A stretch of 64,000 bases of DNA from Roseibacillus sp. (GCA_028821775.1 JAPKFB010000017.1:1-64000), one strand, 5' to 3'. Counted from the first letter of the stretch, positions 51,061 to 59,256 are shown. The notes: generated from the letters alone by a model not told the origin. Numbers and translations are program-made.

Positions 51061-51806
51061 GAGATCTTGGGAGGGAGAGCGACTACGAATTGGCCTCCGC
51101 CGCTCCACTTGCCACCAAGGCGGCGACGCCAGCGGGTTTCGGGGAATTGCAGATCGGAGGGCCGTCTTCTGCGGAGGTAGAGCAGCGCTACCACGCCCAC
51201 GGCAACGAGGGCGAGCAAGGTGGCGATCACGGCGCGGAAGATCATGGATTGATGCCGGCCTTCTGGGCCTTGCAACTGCTGCTGCTGGTGGGCGAGGTGC
51301 TCCTTGTGTTCAAACTCCCTCCGATTCTTGAGGAAGACAAATTCTTCACCGGCTTCGAGTCCGAGAGCCTCCACTTGAGCGCGCGTGGTGCGCTCCTTCA
51401 TCCCGCGCAAGACCGCGCTGTGGAGGGCCACGGCGGGAACCTCCTCCTGGAATTTCTTGGTGTCGCTCCCGCCGTAAACGGCGGTGGGGCGGTGCAGGGA
51501 ATCGGGAATGTGGAGGATGACCACCCAGAGGGGTTCCCGCGCCCAGGTTTCCCCAACACGTTCGGCCAGCTCCTCAAGGCTGGTTTCGGGGGGAAGTCCG
51601 CGCTCCCACACCACGACCATGACGTCGATCTGGTAGCTCTTGCGATAGCGCCCCAACGCGCCCTCGAGACGAGAGCGGCGCTCGTCCCCCAACCACGATC
51701 CTGCATCGAGAACCTGGCCTGTAGGAGGATAGGGAAACTCTATGGCCTGCCCCACTGCCAAGGTATGAGCAAGCAGACTGAGCATAAGGAGAAGGCGCAT
51801 CATCAT
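51057..51806 (-). CDS. TPM-domain protein with signal peptide and C-terminal membrane helix
   Basis: 249 residues from the ATG at 51806 (MMMRLLLMLSLLAHTLAVGQ signal). The extracytoplasmic domain (about 30-150: PTGQVLDAGSWLGDERRSRL, QIDVMVVVWERGLPPE, PLWVVILHIPD) resembles TPM domains (Psb32/YgcG type). A Gln-rich linker (HLAHQQQQLQGPEG) and one helix (FRAVIATLLALVAVGVVALL) with an RRRR stop-transfer signal follow. Start and stop overlap neighbours as ATGA on both sides, so three genes are translationally coupled. Function unknown. Confidence 0.7.
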   Translation of the reverse strand: MMMRLLLMLSLLAHTLAVGQAIEFPYPPTGQVLDAGSWLGDERRSRLEGALGRYRKSYQIDVMVVVWERGLPPETSLEELAERVGETWAREPLWVVILHIPDSLHRPTAVYGGSDTKKFQEEVPAVALHSAVLRGMKERTTRAQVEALGLEAGEEFVFLKNRREFEHKEHLAHQQQQLQGPEGRHQSMIFRAVIATLLALVAVGVVALLYLRRRRPSDLQFPETRWRRRLGGKWSGGGQFVVALPPKIS

Positions 51807-52504
51807 GACGAAGTGGCGGACTCCCGTTGTGTCCGTCCGCGATCCTTGCTCACGGGGTCTTCCTCGTCCGTGGGTTCGGGTGACTCCTTCTCTGCGCTCT
51901 CCTGGGCCTTGTCCCCGTTCTTGGGTTGATCGCTGGAAGGGATGGGCGCCTCGCGACGGCGATGGTTTTTCTGACGGCGCCATTCGGCCGTCTGCCAGGC
52001 GTCCGTGAGGAGGACGCGCACGTCGACGAGGAATCCGTTGAGACCTTCCTTCCATTGGTCATCGGCGATGCAGGCCGCCAGTTCCTGGAGGGCGGCTTCC
52101 CAGGTTTCGGGTTTGATGAAGGGCTCGAGGGCGTAGCCCGTGGTGAGCGTGAGGCGTCCGGAGGTCAGGTCGCCCACCACGAGGAGATGCCAGGCTCGAG
52201 CTTTGTCGGCACCCGGCGCCGTGTTGTGGAGCCAGAAGGCGAACTCCTCGATGGAGACGCCAGCCTGCAAGCAGACAAAGCAGAAGGAGAGTTCCACCTG
52301 CCGGGCGCGTTTGCGGACCTTCTGATAGGTTTGGCGAATCTCCTTTTCGATTCCCTCGGGAAGAAGCTGGGCGGGATCGATGATCAAGGCAAGGGGAGGC
52401 GCTACAAACGGAAAGGCCTTCGTGCATTGGGAGAGATCGAAGTCGCAATGCCCGCAGGTGTCCTCCGGCTGCTCGAGCTTGGACTGGCAATGGGGGCAGA
52501 CCAT
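51803..52504 (-). CDS. Zinc-ribbon plus TPM-like domain protein
   Basis: I start at ATG 52504 (MVCPHCQSKLEQPEDTCGHC), which puts the two CxxC pairs of a zinc ribbon at the N-terminus; a GTG at 52573 would add 23 residues. A TPM-like domain follows (PPLALIIDPAQLLPEGIEKE, QVELSFCFVCLQAGVSIEEF, HLLVVGDLTSGRLTLTTGYA, LEPFIKPETW). The tail is highly charged. No membrane helix, so cytoplasmic. First gene of the coupled operon; its stop overlaps the next start as ATGA. Confidence 0.7.
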   Translation of the reverse strand: MVCPHCQSKLEQPEDTCGHCDFDLSQCTKAFPFVAPPLALIIDPAQLLPEGIEKEIRQTYQKVRKRARQVELSFCFVCLQAGVSIEEFAFWLHNTAPGADKARAWHLLVVGDLTSGRLTLTTGYALEPFIKPETWEAALQELAACIADDQWKEGLNGFLVDVRVLLTDAWQTAEWRRQKNHRRREAPIPSSDQPKNGDKAQESAEKESPEPTDEEDPVSKDRGRTQRESATSS

Positions 52505-52696
52505 TGGCGCACGGGTAAAGGCCCGGGCCGAATACTTGCGCGGGCTCGATTTCGTGTTCGTGGCGTCAGACACCGTTTGGATCAGGAACTTCTCCTAGTG
52601 AAGCTTGATACTCCGTAAAGGTAAAGAATCTACTTTGAGGCAGAATCCCTTGCAGAGGGGAGATCTTGAGGAAGCTTCGCCAAGATTTTAGACAGG

Positions 52697-52947
52697 GTGC
52701 AAGCGGTCGTGGTGGATCTCCTGGTGGGAGTTCAAATGGGGCTCTGCCTGCTGCCAATGTTGGTGGTGAAGCTCCAACGACCCAGGAATGAGGGGCTTGG
52801 CACATTGAGTGGGGGGACCTTCGAAGCAGTGGTAGGGGCTAATGCCGCGGGGGGGTGTTGCAGAGTGCTCTGGGATCGCGGGGGTGGATGCCTTGCGTCA
52901 TTCTCTCCTTCTTGCCGTCCTTATATGATTGGCAGTCAATACGTTAG
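52697..52947 (+). pseudogene. Decayed secG copy
   Basis: From GTG 52697 the frame reads VVVDLLVGVQMGLCLLPMLV, VKLQRPRNEGLGTLSGGTFE and AVVGANAAG, parallel to the intact SecG (LMQRPKQEGLGAAFGAG...MFGAQTTNVLQ). At the seven-G run (52849-52855) the sense moves to another frame, GVLQSALGSRGWMPCVILSF then LPSLYDWQSIR, ending at 52945. One more G would join them. A tandem, diverged copy of the secG that starts 58 bases later. Confidence 0.65.
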
Positions 52948-53005
52948 GGGTGGAGTTGGAACTTGCTTTACAAGGTGGGATGGCCCTCGCATAGTCCCGC
53001 CCCCC

Positions 53006-53494
53006 ATGATTCTGGCTGGCGCACTCGATATCACGATCAGTCTCCTACTCGTTGCCCACGTAGTAGTGAGCCTTTTGCTTATCCTGGTGGTGCTTATGCA
53101 GCGCCCGAAGCAGGAGGGATTGGGCGCGGCCTTTGGGGCGGGCATGACCGATCAGATGTTCGGGGCGCAAACCACCAATGTCCTCCAGAAGGGCACGGCC
53201 TATTTTGGAACCGCGTTCCTCGTTCTCTGTCTCGTGCTGTCCATTCTCATTGGCAAGCGGACGTTCGAGAAGGGGATCGACGAGATTCCACTACCTGAGA
53301 CGGAAGCTGCCATGGCCCCAGAAGTGCCGGTGGTGGATCCGAGTAGCACTGATTTGGAAGCGCTCAAGAAAGAGTTGGAAGGGGTGACCCTGCCGGTCCC
53401 AGTTCCAGCTCCGAACCCCACTTCGGTGCCTTCCCCAGTTCCCGCACCCGCACCCGCACCCGCACCCGCACCCACCCCGGCTCCGGTTGAATAG
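53006..53494 (+). CDS. secG: Protein-export membrane protein SecG
   Basis: Small subunit of the SecYEG translocon. Two membrane helices (about 8-30 and 68-90) flank the signature LMQRPKQEGLGAAFGAGMTD and TNVLQKGTAYFGTAFLVLCL. At 162 residues it is about twice the usual length owing to a cytoplasmic or periplasmic tail of Pro-Ala repeats (SPVPAPAPAPAPAPTPAPVE). The ATG at 53006 follows a stretch of pyrimidines. First gene of a likely secG-rhomboid-aminotransferase unit. Confidence 0.93.
   Translation: MILAGALDITISLLLVAHVVVSLLLILVVLMQRPKQEGLGAAFGAGMTDQMFGAQTTNVLQKGTAYFGTAFLVLCLVLSILIGKRTFEKGIDEIPLPETEAAMAPEVPVVDPSSTDLEALKKELEGVTLPVPVPAPNPTSVPSPVPAPAPAPAPAPTPAPVE
53434..53472. repeat. CCCGCA hexanucleotide repeat in secG
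   Basis: About six head-to-tail copies of cccgca encode the Pro-Ala tail of SecG. Such perfect short repeats can change copy number by slippage without shifting the frame. Confidence 0.7.
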
Positions 53495-53574
53495 GCCCGG
53501 GGGGGGTCAAATTTGCGGACTTGCTGCGCATTCACTGAACAGGGATCCGATCCCGCAATGCTCCCGATTGTATC

Positions 53575-54747
53575 GTGGCTGAGAAGAATGACCTGCCAGC
53601 CTGGGCTTTAGCAGAGGTCTTTCCTGCCAAGCCCGCCACCTCGGCGTTCGGAGCCCTTTCCCGCAAGGGAGGTCAGACCGAATTTGAGACCTTTGAGTCC
53701 CTCAGCGCCCACGTGCGTAGCAGTCGCGAAAGTGTGCAGGCGATTTGGACGCCCGAGACCGAGGGAATGGTCCCTCCCGAAGCGGTAGGGGATCTCTTGG
53801 AGCCCCTGCGGCAGCGTTTTGTGGATCTTGCCGAAGCAGAGGCCTCCGACGCCAGACGCAACACCCTGCTCTTTTCCCTGCTCGTGCTGTGGGCTCTCTA
53901 CGCCAGCCTGGCGAACAAGCAGATACCCACCGAAGCGGTCGAGGTGGGTTTGGCCGGCTTGCTCCTGGTCATGATGGGACTCATTCCCTGGTATGATGCG
54001 TGGAAAAGCCGCAAGCAAGCGTGGGAACTCAATGAGGAGAGTCTCGCCGGGGAGGAGGAAGAAGCGCGCTTCGAACGCTGGCTGGGGAGGGAAGGCCGAG
54101 TTTGGACGACCTTTCTCTTAGGGTTACTGGTGGTCGTGGGAGCAGTCCAGATCTGGATCGATCTCAAGCCTGCGGTCGAGGCTGCCGGGCTCGACAAGGA
54201 GGCCTACCGAAGTGGAGAAGGGTTCCGGCTCTTCACCGCCCCCTTCCTTCATGGTCATCCCTTGCACTGGTTCCTCAATGTCGCCGGGCTGTGGTTCATC
54301 GGACACCGGGTGGAAGCCCTCGCCCGTTGGCCCCACCTCCTGGCGGTTTTTTTCCTCTCCATGGTGGCCGGCGGCCTCACCACGGCGGAATTCATGCAGG
54401 ACAGAGCATCCGTCGGTGCTTCAGGGGGCTTGATGGGTCTGCTCGGATTTATGCTCGTATTTGAGACCCTCCATCAAAGACTCGTTCCCCACCCTACCCG
54501 CCGTCGTCTCTTCGCGGCCCTCATCCTGACTTTCGCCGTTGGCTTCATTGGATACCGCTTCATCGACAACTATGCTCACGGTGGGGGCCTTGCGGCAGGG
54601 GCCCTCTACGCCGTGATTGTCTTTCCAAGATCCCGCTCGGCACGCCGCCCACGGGCAAATAAGACCGATCTTATTCTGGGTTCATTTGCGGCCCTTGCTC
54701 TCACAACTTCCGCCTTGGTGGCAGTATACAAGATGGTAACGTCCTGA
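53575..54747 (+). CDS. Rhomboid family intramembrane serine protease
   Basis: 390 residues, GTG start. A cytoplasmic N-terminal part (about 1-95) is followed by two helices, a linker and the rhomboid core. ASVGASGGLMGLLGFMLVFE holds the catalytic Ser of GxSG; NYAHGGGLAAGALYA holds the catalytic His; LFTAPFLHGHPLHWFLNVAG is the L1 region. It cleaves membrane proteins within the bilayer. Aminotransferase gene starts 4 bases after its stop. Confidence 0.88.
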   Translation: MAEKNDLPAWALAEVFPAKPATSAFGALSRKGGQTEFETFESLSAHVRSSRESVQAIWTPETEGMVPPEAVGDLLEPLRQRFVDLAEAEASDARRNTLLFSLLVLWALYASLANKQIPTEAVEVGLAGLLLVMMGLIPWYDAWKSRKQAWELNEESLAGEEEEARFERWLGREGRVWTTFLLGLLVVVGAVQIWIDLKPAVEAAGLDKEAYRSGEGFRLFTAPFLHGHPLHWFLNVAGLWFIGHRVEALARWPHLLAVFFLSMVAGGLTTAEFMQDRASVGASGGLMGLLGFMLVFETLHQRLVPHPTRRRLFAALILTFAVGFIGYRFIDNYAHGGGLAAGALYAVIVFPRSRSARRPRANKTDLILGSFAALALTTSALVAVYKMVTS

Positions 54748-54751
54748 CGTT

Positions 54752-56023
54752 TTGCATCCGGAAGTCGTTACCGAGATCCCCGGACCAAAGTCCACGCGCC
54801 TTGCCGCGGAGTTGCGGCGGCATGAATCGCGTAATGTGACCTACCTCAGCAAGGAATGGCCCGTTTTTTGGGAGCGAGCGGAGGGGGTGAATGTCTGGGA
54901 TGTTGATGGGAACCGCTTCCTCGATCTCACCAGCGCATTCGCAGTGGCAGGATTGGGCCACGGGCGGGCGGAGTTGGTGCATGCACTCACGACCCAGGCC
55001 GGGACGTTGTTGCACGGAATGGGGGATGTGCATCCGACGCGTCTCAAGGTGGACCTTTGCGCGCAACTCTCGGCCCTGACTTACGAACGGTGGGGGGCAG
55101 GGGAGGGAAAGACGGTGCTCTCCAACTCGGGCTTCGAGGCGGTGGAGACCGCCCTCAAGACGGCGCACCTCGCGACGAACCGGCGAGGCGTGCTCGCCTT
55201 TGAGGGGGGCTATCATGGCCTTGGCTATGGAGCGCTCCTGCCCGCGGGCTTTGACAAATTTCGGGCCCCCTTCGCCAGCCAACTGGCCGATCTCACGACC
55301 CTTTTGCCCTTTCCCGATTCGGAGGGGGACTTGAGTGCGACCAGAGCGCGGCTCGCGCAGCTCGATGCCAGCGAGATAGGAGTGCTGATGGTGGAACCGA
55401 TCCAGGGACGGGGTGGGATCGTGATTCCGCCCGCGGGATTTCTCTCCTTGCTGCGAGACTGGTGCGATGCTCACGGGGTGATCCTGGTTTTCGATGAGAT
55501 TCTTACCGGCTTCTATCGGACCGGCGCGCTTTTCGCCTGTGATCACGAAGGGGTGGTCCCGGATCTCATCTGTCTGGGCAAGGCCCTGAGCGGAGGATTC
55601 CCGATCTCCGCCTGTGTGGGGAAGGCGTCCGTGATGGATGCCTGGCCGGTCTCAGCCGGCGAGGCCTTGCACACGAGCACTTTTCTCGGTCATCCGGTGG
55701 GATGCGCGATGGCGTTGGAGGCGCTCCGGCTGCACCAGGATCCCGCCACCCTCGCGGCGGTTCAATCGGTCGCCCGAACGCTCGGAGAGGGCTTACAGGT
55801 CTTGCAGATGCCGGGAACGAGCGAGATTCGAGGGCAGGGAGCGCTGTGGGGCCTTGTCTTTGAGGACGGAGCGGAGGCGAATCGGGTCGTGCTCGCGATG
55901 CTGCAAGCGGGATATCTTCTCTTGGCGGGAGGCCCAGAGGGGGCAGTGGTGACCTTCACGCCACCGTTTGAGATCGCGGAGGACGAGATAGGCTCCTGTC
56001 TCGAGACCCTGCTTGGGATTTAG
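54752..56023 (+). CDS. Class III PLP-dependent aminotransferase
   Basis: 423 residues, TTG start immediately after the rhomboid gene. Domain features: NVWDVDGNRFLDLTSAFAVA, VLSNSGFEAVETALKTAHLA, VEPIQGRGGIVIPPAGFL, FDEILTGFYRTGALFACDHE and the PLP-lysine segment ICLGKALSGGFPISAC. Similar to ornithine/acetylornithine-type enzymes and 4-aminobutyrate aminotransferase; the true substrate cannot be told. Its stop overlaps the end of the convergent Dabb gene by four bases. Confidence 0.88.
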   Translation: MHPEVVTEIPGPKSTRLAAELRRHESRNVTYLSKEWPVFWERAEGVNVWDVDGNRFLDLTSAFAVAGLGHGRAELVHALTTQAGTLLHGMGDVHPTRLKVDLCAQLSALTYERWGAGEGKTVLSNSGFEAVETALKTAHLATNRRGVLAFEGGYHGLGYGALLPAGFDKFRAPFASQLADLTTLLPFPDSEGDLSATRARLAQLDASEIGVLMVEPIQGRGGIVIPPAGFLSLLRDWCDAHGVILVFDEILTGFYRTGALFACDHEGVVPDLICLGKALSGGFPISACVGKASVMDAWPVSAGEALHTSTFLGHPVGCAMALEALRLHQDPATLAAVQSVARTLGEGLQVLQMPGTSEIRGQGALWGLVFEDGAEANRVVLAMLQAGYLLLAGGPEGAVVTFTPPFEIAEDEIGSCLETLLGI

Positions 56024-56337
56024 GAATACCGCAGATCCTTCGAGGGATCAGTTTCGAAGCTAAAGACTTCTTGCGCATCGGTATTGGGCTCAATGACATC
56101 GCGGAGGAAGCGGAGATAGAGGCCATCTTCCTCCACCATGGTGAGTTTGTCCAAGTTCTCGATCTCGAAGGATACAAAGAAGGACCATTCGGATTCCTGG
56201 TCGACATTGCGACCCGAATGGACGCTGAGAACTTCGGGGATCTTGAGAAGGATGCTCCGGGTGCCGCGCACCATCTCTTCCAGACGGGCGCCATCCACGT
56301 CGCTGCGGAGCTTGTAGAAGAGGATGTGGTCGATCAT
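56020..56337 (-). CDS. Dabb (stress-responsive A/B barrel) domain protein
   Basis: 105 residues: MIDHILFYKLRSDVDGARLE, EMVRGTRSILLKIPEVLSVH and SFFVSFEIENLDKLTMVEED fit the dimeric A/B-barrel fold. These small proteins are of varied or unknown function. The ATG overlaps the nuoA stop as TGATG, so the two are translated together. Confidence 0.8.
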   Translation of the reverse strand: MIDHILFYKLRSDVDGARLEEMVRGTRSILLKIPEVLSVHSGRNVDQESEWSFFVSFEIENLDKLTMVEEDGLYLRFLRDVIEPNTDAQEVFSFETDPSKDLRYS

Positions 56338-56708
56338 CAGGCTTTCCAGTTCAGGGCCCCTTTCTTCAGAACGTAGAGGTAGGCAACTCCGAGGACGCCC
56401 ACAAAAGCCGCCATACTGAGGAGGACCATCGAATTTGTGACGATCAGTTCCTTGAACTGGACCGCCCAAGGATACATGAAGACAACTTCGATATCAAAGA
56501 TAACGAAGAGCATGGCCACGAGGTAGAATTTCACGCTGAATCGCGGAGCCCCTTCCCCAATGGGCAGCATCCCGCATTCGTAGGGATCATCCCGGACTCC
56601 TCCCCGGCGCCCGATTTTCCCGAAGAGGACGCTCAGCACGAGCATGGAGACCGCAAATCCGGTAGCGGCCAGCACTTGCATGAGGACGGGGAGGTAGTCA
56701 GAGAGCAT
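56337..56708 (-). CDS. nuoA: NADH-quinone oxidoreductase subunit A
   Basis: Small membrane subunit of complex I near the quinone site. 123 residues, three helices; PYECGMLPIGEGAPRFSVKF and YLVAMLFVIFDIEVVFMYPW are the family hallmarks (ECG, FDIE). No other nuo gene is adjacent: it stands upstream of a Dabb gene instead. Either the rest of complex I is encoded elsewhere or this is an extra copy. A terminator for the upstream gene ends just before it. Confidence 0.95.
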   Translation of the reverse strand: MLSDYLPVLMQVLAATGFAVSMLVLSVLFGKIGRRGGVRDDPYECGMLPIGEGAPRFSVKFYLVAMLFVIFDIEVVFMYPWAVQFKELIVTNSMVLLSMAAFVGVLGVAYLYVLKKGALNWKA

Positions 56709-56719
56709 GAGGGGATCAA

Positions 56720-56753
56720 AAACAAAACCTGCGCCGAGGCGCGGCGCAGGTTT
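56720..56753 (-). terminator. Rho-independent terminator upstream of nuoA
   Basis: An 11-bp perfect stem AAACCTGCGCC (56725-56735) and GGCGCAGGTTT (56743-56753) with loop GAGGCGC. On the minus strand it is followed by GTTTTTGATC. It lies after the 56804-57112 gene and 12 bases before the nuoA start, so nuoA needs its own promoter in or near it. Confidence 0.8.
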
Positions 56754-56803
56754 TTAAAAGGCAGAGTGCTGGGTTCACCAGCACGAATTTGTTGATTTTA
56801 CAC

Positions 56804-57112
56804 TCAGGCTTGTTGCTGAGCGGCGATATTATCGCTGTGAGCCTCTTCGATTCTCTCAAGGCCCTTGTACTCTTTACCGCTTTTCTCTACGAGACCGCGG
56901 GTGACGAGGTTTTGCAGTTTTTCGTAGGCACGGAGGCGGAGCATTTCTTCCCCACCACTGACTGCGTTGCGTGTCTTGAGGAGTTCATAGACCGACTCAA
57001 AAAGGTCGTTAAATCCGAAGAACTTAGCATCCGCACCTAGCACGTTAACCAATTCGTCAGTGACATGATCTGGGAGTCGACGTGAGAAGCGAGTTCGTTT
57101 CGTGGTAGCCAT
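56804..57112 (-). CDS. Small basic protein of unknown function
   Basis: 102 residues: MATTKRTRFSRRLPDHVTDE, LVNVLGADAKFFGFNDLFES, VYELLKTRNAVSGGEEMLRL, then AYEKLQNLVTRGLVEKSGKE. The last part has the look of a winged-helix recognition helix with a wing (LVTRGLVEKSGKEYKGL), as in small transcription factors, but no family is recognised. Separated from nuoA by a terminator. A palindrome lies in the region shared with divergent ruvA. Confidence 0.6.
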   Translation of the reverse strand: MATTKRTRFSRRLPDHVTDELVNVLGADAKFFGFNDLFESVYELLKTRNAVSGGEEMLRLRAYEKLQNLVTRGLVEKSGKEYKGLERIEEAHSDNIAAQQQA

Positions 57113-57184
57113 AGAGCGGTGAAGGTAGCAGCAATTTGGAACAAATGCGACTCAAAAAAGGAGGCAGTTGATATTTTTTCCACA

Positions 57185-57198
57185 TTCCTTGCAAGGAA
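57185..57198. promoter_or_regulatory. 14-bp palindrome between divergent genes
   Basis: Perfect palindrome TTCCTTGCAAGGAA, with imperfect outer arms ACATT and AATGT. It lies 73 bases upstream of the small basic protein gene and 95 bases upstream of ruvA, a place suited to an operator for one or both. Confidence 0.5.
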
Positions 57199-57292
57199 AA
57201 TGTTTCACTAGGTTTAGTAATAGTTCTGAAATCGTTGAAGACAAAGCGTTTTGAGCTTGGCCGGACGATCTCATTTCATTAATAGATCTGAA

Positions 57293-57889
57293 GTGATAGC
57301 ACGATTGCGCGGCGAGGTAGTGGAAGCATTGCCGAATCGATTGGTCGTTGAGGCCGGGGGAGTTGGATATCAGGTTTTCGTGCCTATTTCTTCGTATGAT
57401 CGGTTGGATCCAAGGATTGGAACCGAGGTGATCTTGCTGACGCACCTGCACATTCGCGAAAATGCGCACACTCTCTATGGATTTGCGACAGCGGAAGAAC
57501 GGGACATTTTTTTGCTGTTGGTGGATCGGGTGAGCGGCATTGGGCCGACCATTGCGATGGCGGTGTTGAGTGGCATGCCCGTGGAGAGATTTAAGCAGGC
57601 GGTGGTGAAAAGTGATGTCAAAGCGATCTCGACGATCAAGGGGCTGGGGAAAAAGACCGCGGAGCGGATTGTGTTGGAGCTCAAGGACAAGGTGGGGGTG
57701 ACCGAGACCTGGCAAGTGGTGGAGGGGGGAGATGCGGCGGGCGCGGCGGGTCGGGATGCCGAACTCGGACTGCTGGCACTGGGTTTCAAGCAGACGGATG
57801 CGCACAAGGCCATCCGGGCGGTTCTAGAGAAATCACCGACCATGGCAGCGGAAGATTTGATCCGCGAAGCACTGCGCGGATTGAGTTGA
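57293..57889 (+). CDS. ruvA: Holliday junction DNA helicase subunit RuvA
   Basis: Binds Holliday junctions for branch migration with RuvB. GTG start (MIARLRGEVVEALPNRLVVE); the frame is open further upstream but not family-like. 198 residues. GVGYQVFVPISSYDRL, HIRENAHTLYGFATAEERDI, then two helix-hairpin-helix motifs (VSGIGPTIAMAVLSG and IKGLGKKTAERIVLELKDKV) and the C-terminal RuvB-contact domain (LGFKQTDAHKAIRAVLE). ruvB and ruvC are not here. Confidence 0.96.
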   Translation: MIARLRGEVVEALPNRLVVEAGGVGYQVFVPISSYDRLDPRIGTEVILLTHLHIRENAHTLYGFATAEERDIFLLLVDRVSGIGPTIAMAVLSGMPVERFKQAVVKSDVKAISTIKGLGKKTAERIVLELKDKVGVTETWQVVEGGDAAGAAGRDAELGLLALGFKQTDAHKAIRAVLEKSPTMAAEDLIREALRGLS

Positions 57890-57963
57890 GCCAAGCCGAG
57901 TGAAGAGGGACGGCGAAAAGGTTTAGCAATTCGTAGTTCGTGCATAGAGTGGGGAGCCGGGTG

Positions 57964-59256
57964 ATGGGAGTAGAACTGGATGAGTTGCGAGCCGAAGCTG
58001 GAGCGGTGGGCTACCGCGAAGGTCGGGAATGGCTTTTTTCGCCTGAACCGCTGCGTCTTTCGGGCTCAGATGTCGCGCAGCTGGAGCGGCTCGGGCATCC
58101 GCTGCGGATGTTCCAACAAGCGTGTGATCGCATCTATCGCCGGAGTGTGAACGGAACTCTCCCGCGCTGGATCGCGGAATTGCTCGATGCCGGGAAGCCG
58201 GCCTGGATGGTTGGGGCGCAGCGATCGGATGCCCTGCGAGATGTTGCTCCGCGGGTGATTCGGCCGGACCTGCTGCTCATGGAGGAGGGATTTTCGCTCA
58301 CGGAACTCGATGGGGTGCCCGGTGGGATGGGTCTGACTGGTTGGCTTTCTAAGTGTTACGACGCGGCGGGCTGCGAGGTGCTTGGCGGAGGGACTGGCAT
58401 TCTGGAGGGGTTTCGCAGTCTCTTGCCGGAGGGAGGACAGGTGCTCATTTCGGAGGAGGCGGACGAATACCGACCCGAGATGGAGTGGCTGGTCGCTGCA
58501 CTCAACGACTCCGGGGGCGGCCCATGGCGGACGGGTTCCGCGGAGAATTTCGTTCCCGAAAGCTCAGACGCAGCGCTCTACCGCTTTTTTGAGCTCTTCG
58601 ATTGGGAGTCGGTGCCGGCGGCCCGGGTGCTGGCCGCGCGGGCAGATCTCACGCCACCCTTCAAGCCCCACTTTGAGGAGAAACTGTGGCTCGCCCTTCT
58701 CTGGTCGCCGGCATTGCACGAAGTCTGGGAGAGCGAAGTGCGGGGGAACCATCTCCGCCGTGTTCAGGAATTGGTGCCCTACGGCTGGATCGTGGATCCC
58801 ACGCCGCTCCCTCCGCACGCGGCCCTGCCGCGTCTCGAGGTCAACAACTGGAAGCAGCTGGCGGGATTCAGCCAGAAAATGCGGCGCCTGGCCCTCAAGA
58901 TCAGTGGCTTCAGCGGGTTGGCGTGGGGAAGTCGCGGAGTGGTGATTGGTCACGACGTCTCCAAGGAAGAATGGGCCACAGCCTTGGAGACCGCCTGCGC
59001 GCAATTTGAGTCGCAGCCTTGGATTTTGCAGGAATTTAGTGAAGCCAAGGTGATTGAGCATCCCTACTTCAACCCTGAAAATGGGGTCGTGGAAACCATG
59101 CGAGGTCGCGTCCGCCTCTGTCCCTACTACTTCGTGGATGGCGATCAAAAATCCCACCTCGGGGGCTGCCTTGCTGCTATTGTGCCCGCGGATAAGAAGA
59201 AGATCCACGGAATGCGGGATGCCATCTTGACCGTGTGCGAGGCGGAAGAGGAGTGA
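57964..59256 (+). CDS. Glutathionylspermidine-synthase-like ATP-grasp protein
   Basis: 430 residues from the ATG at 57964 (in-frame GTGs at 57940 and 57961 are alternatives). The segment VIRPDLLLMEEGFSLTELDG followed by VPGGMGLTGWL is like the D-x-x-x-T-x-x-G-x-x-L-x-E-x-D-x-x-PGG motif of circularly permuted ATP-grasp ligases. The central part (VPESSDAALYRFFELFDWES) and C-terminal half (QEFSEAKVIEHPYF, MRGRVRLCPYYFV) support an ATP-grasp fold that joins an amine to a carboxylate. Substrate unknown. Likely co-transcribed with ruvA, 74 bases upstream. Confidence 0.55.
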   Translation: MGVELDELRAEAGAVGYREGREWLFSPEPLRLSGSDVAQLERLGHPLRMFQQACDRIYRRSVNGTLPRWIAELLDAGKPAWMVGAQRSDALRDVAPRVIRPDLLLMEEGFSLTELDGVPGGMGLTGWLSKCYDAAGCEVLGGGTGILEGFRSLLPEGGQVLISEEADEYRPEMEWLVAALNDSGGGPWRTGSAENFVPESSDAALYRFFELFDWESVPAARVLAARADLTPPFKPHFEEKLWLALLWSPALHEVWESEVRGNHLRRVQELVPYGWIVDPTPLPPHAALPRLEVNNWKQLAGFSQKMRRLALKISGFSGLAWGSRGVVIGHDVSKEEWATALETACAQFESQPWILQEFSEAKVIEHPYFNPENGVVETMRGRVRLCPYYFVDGDQKSHLGGCLAAIVPADKKKIHGMRDAILTVCEAEEE

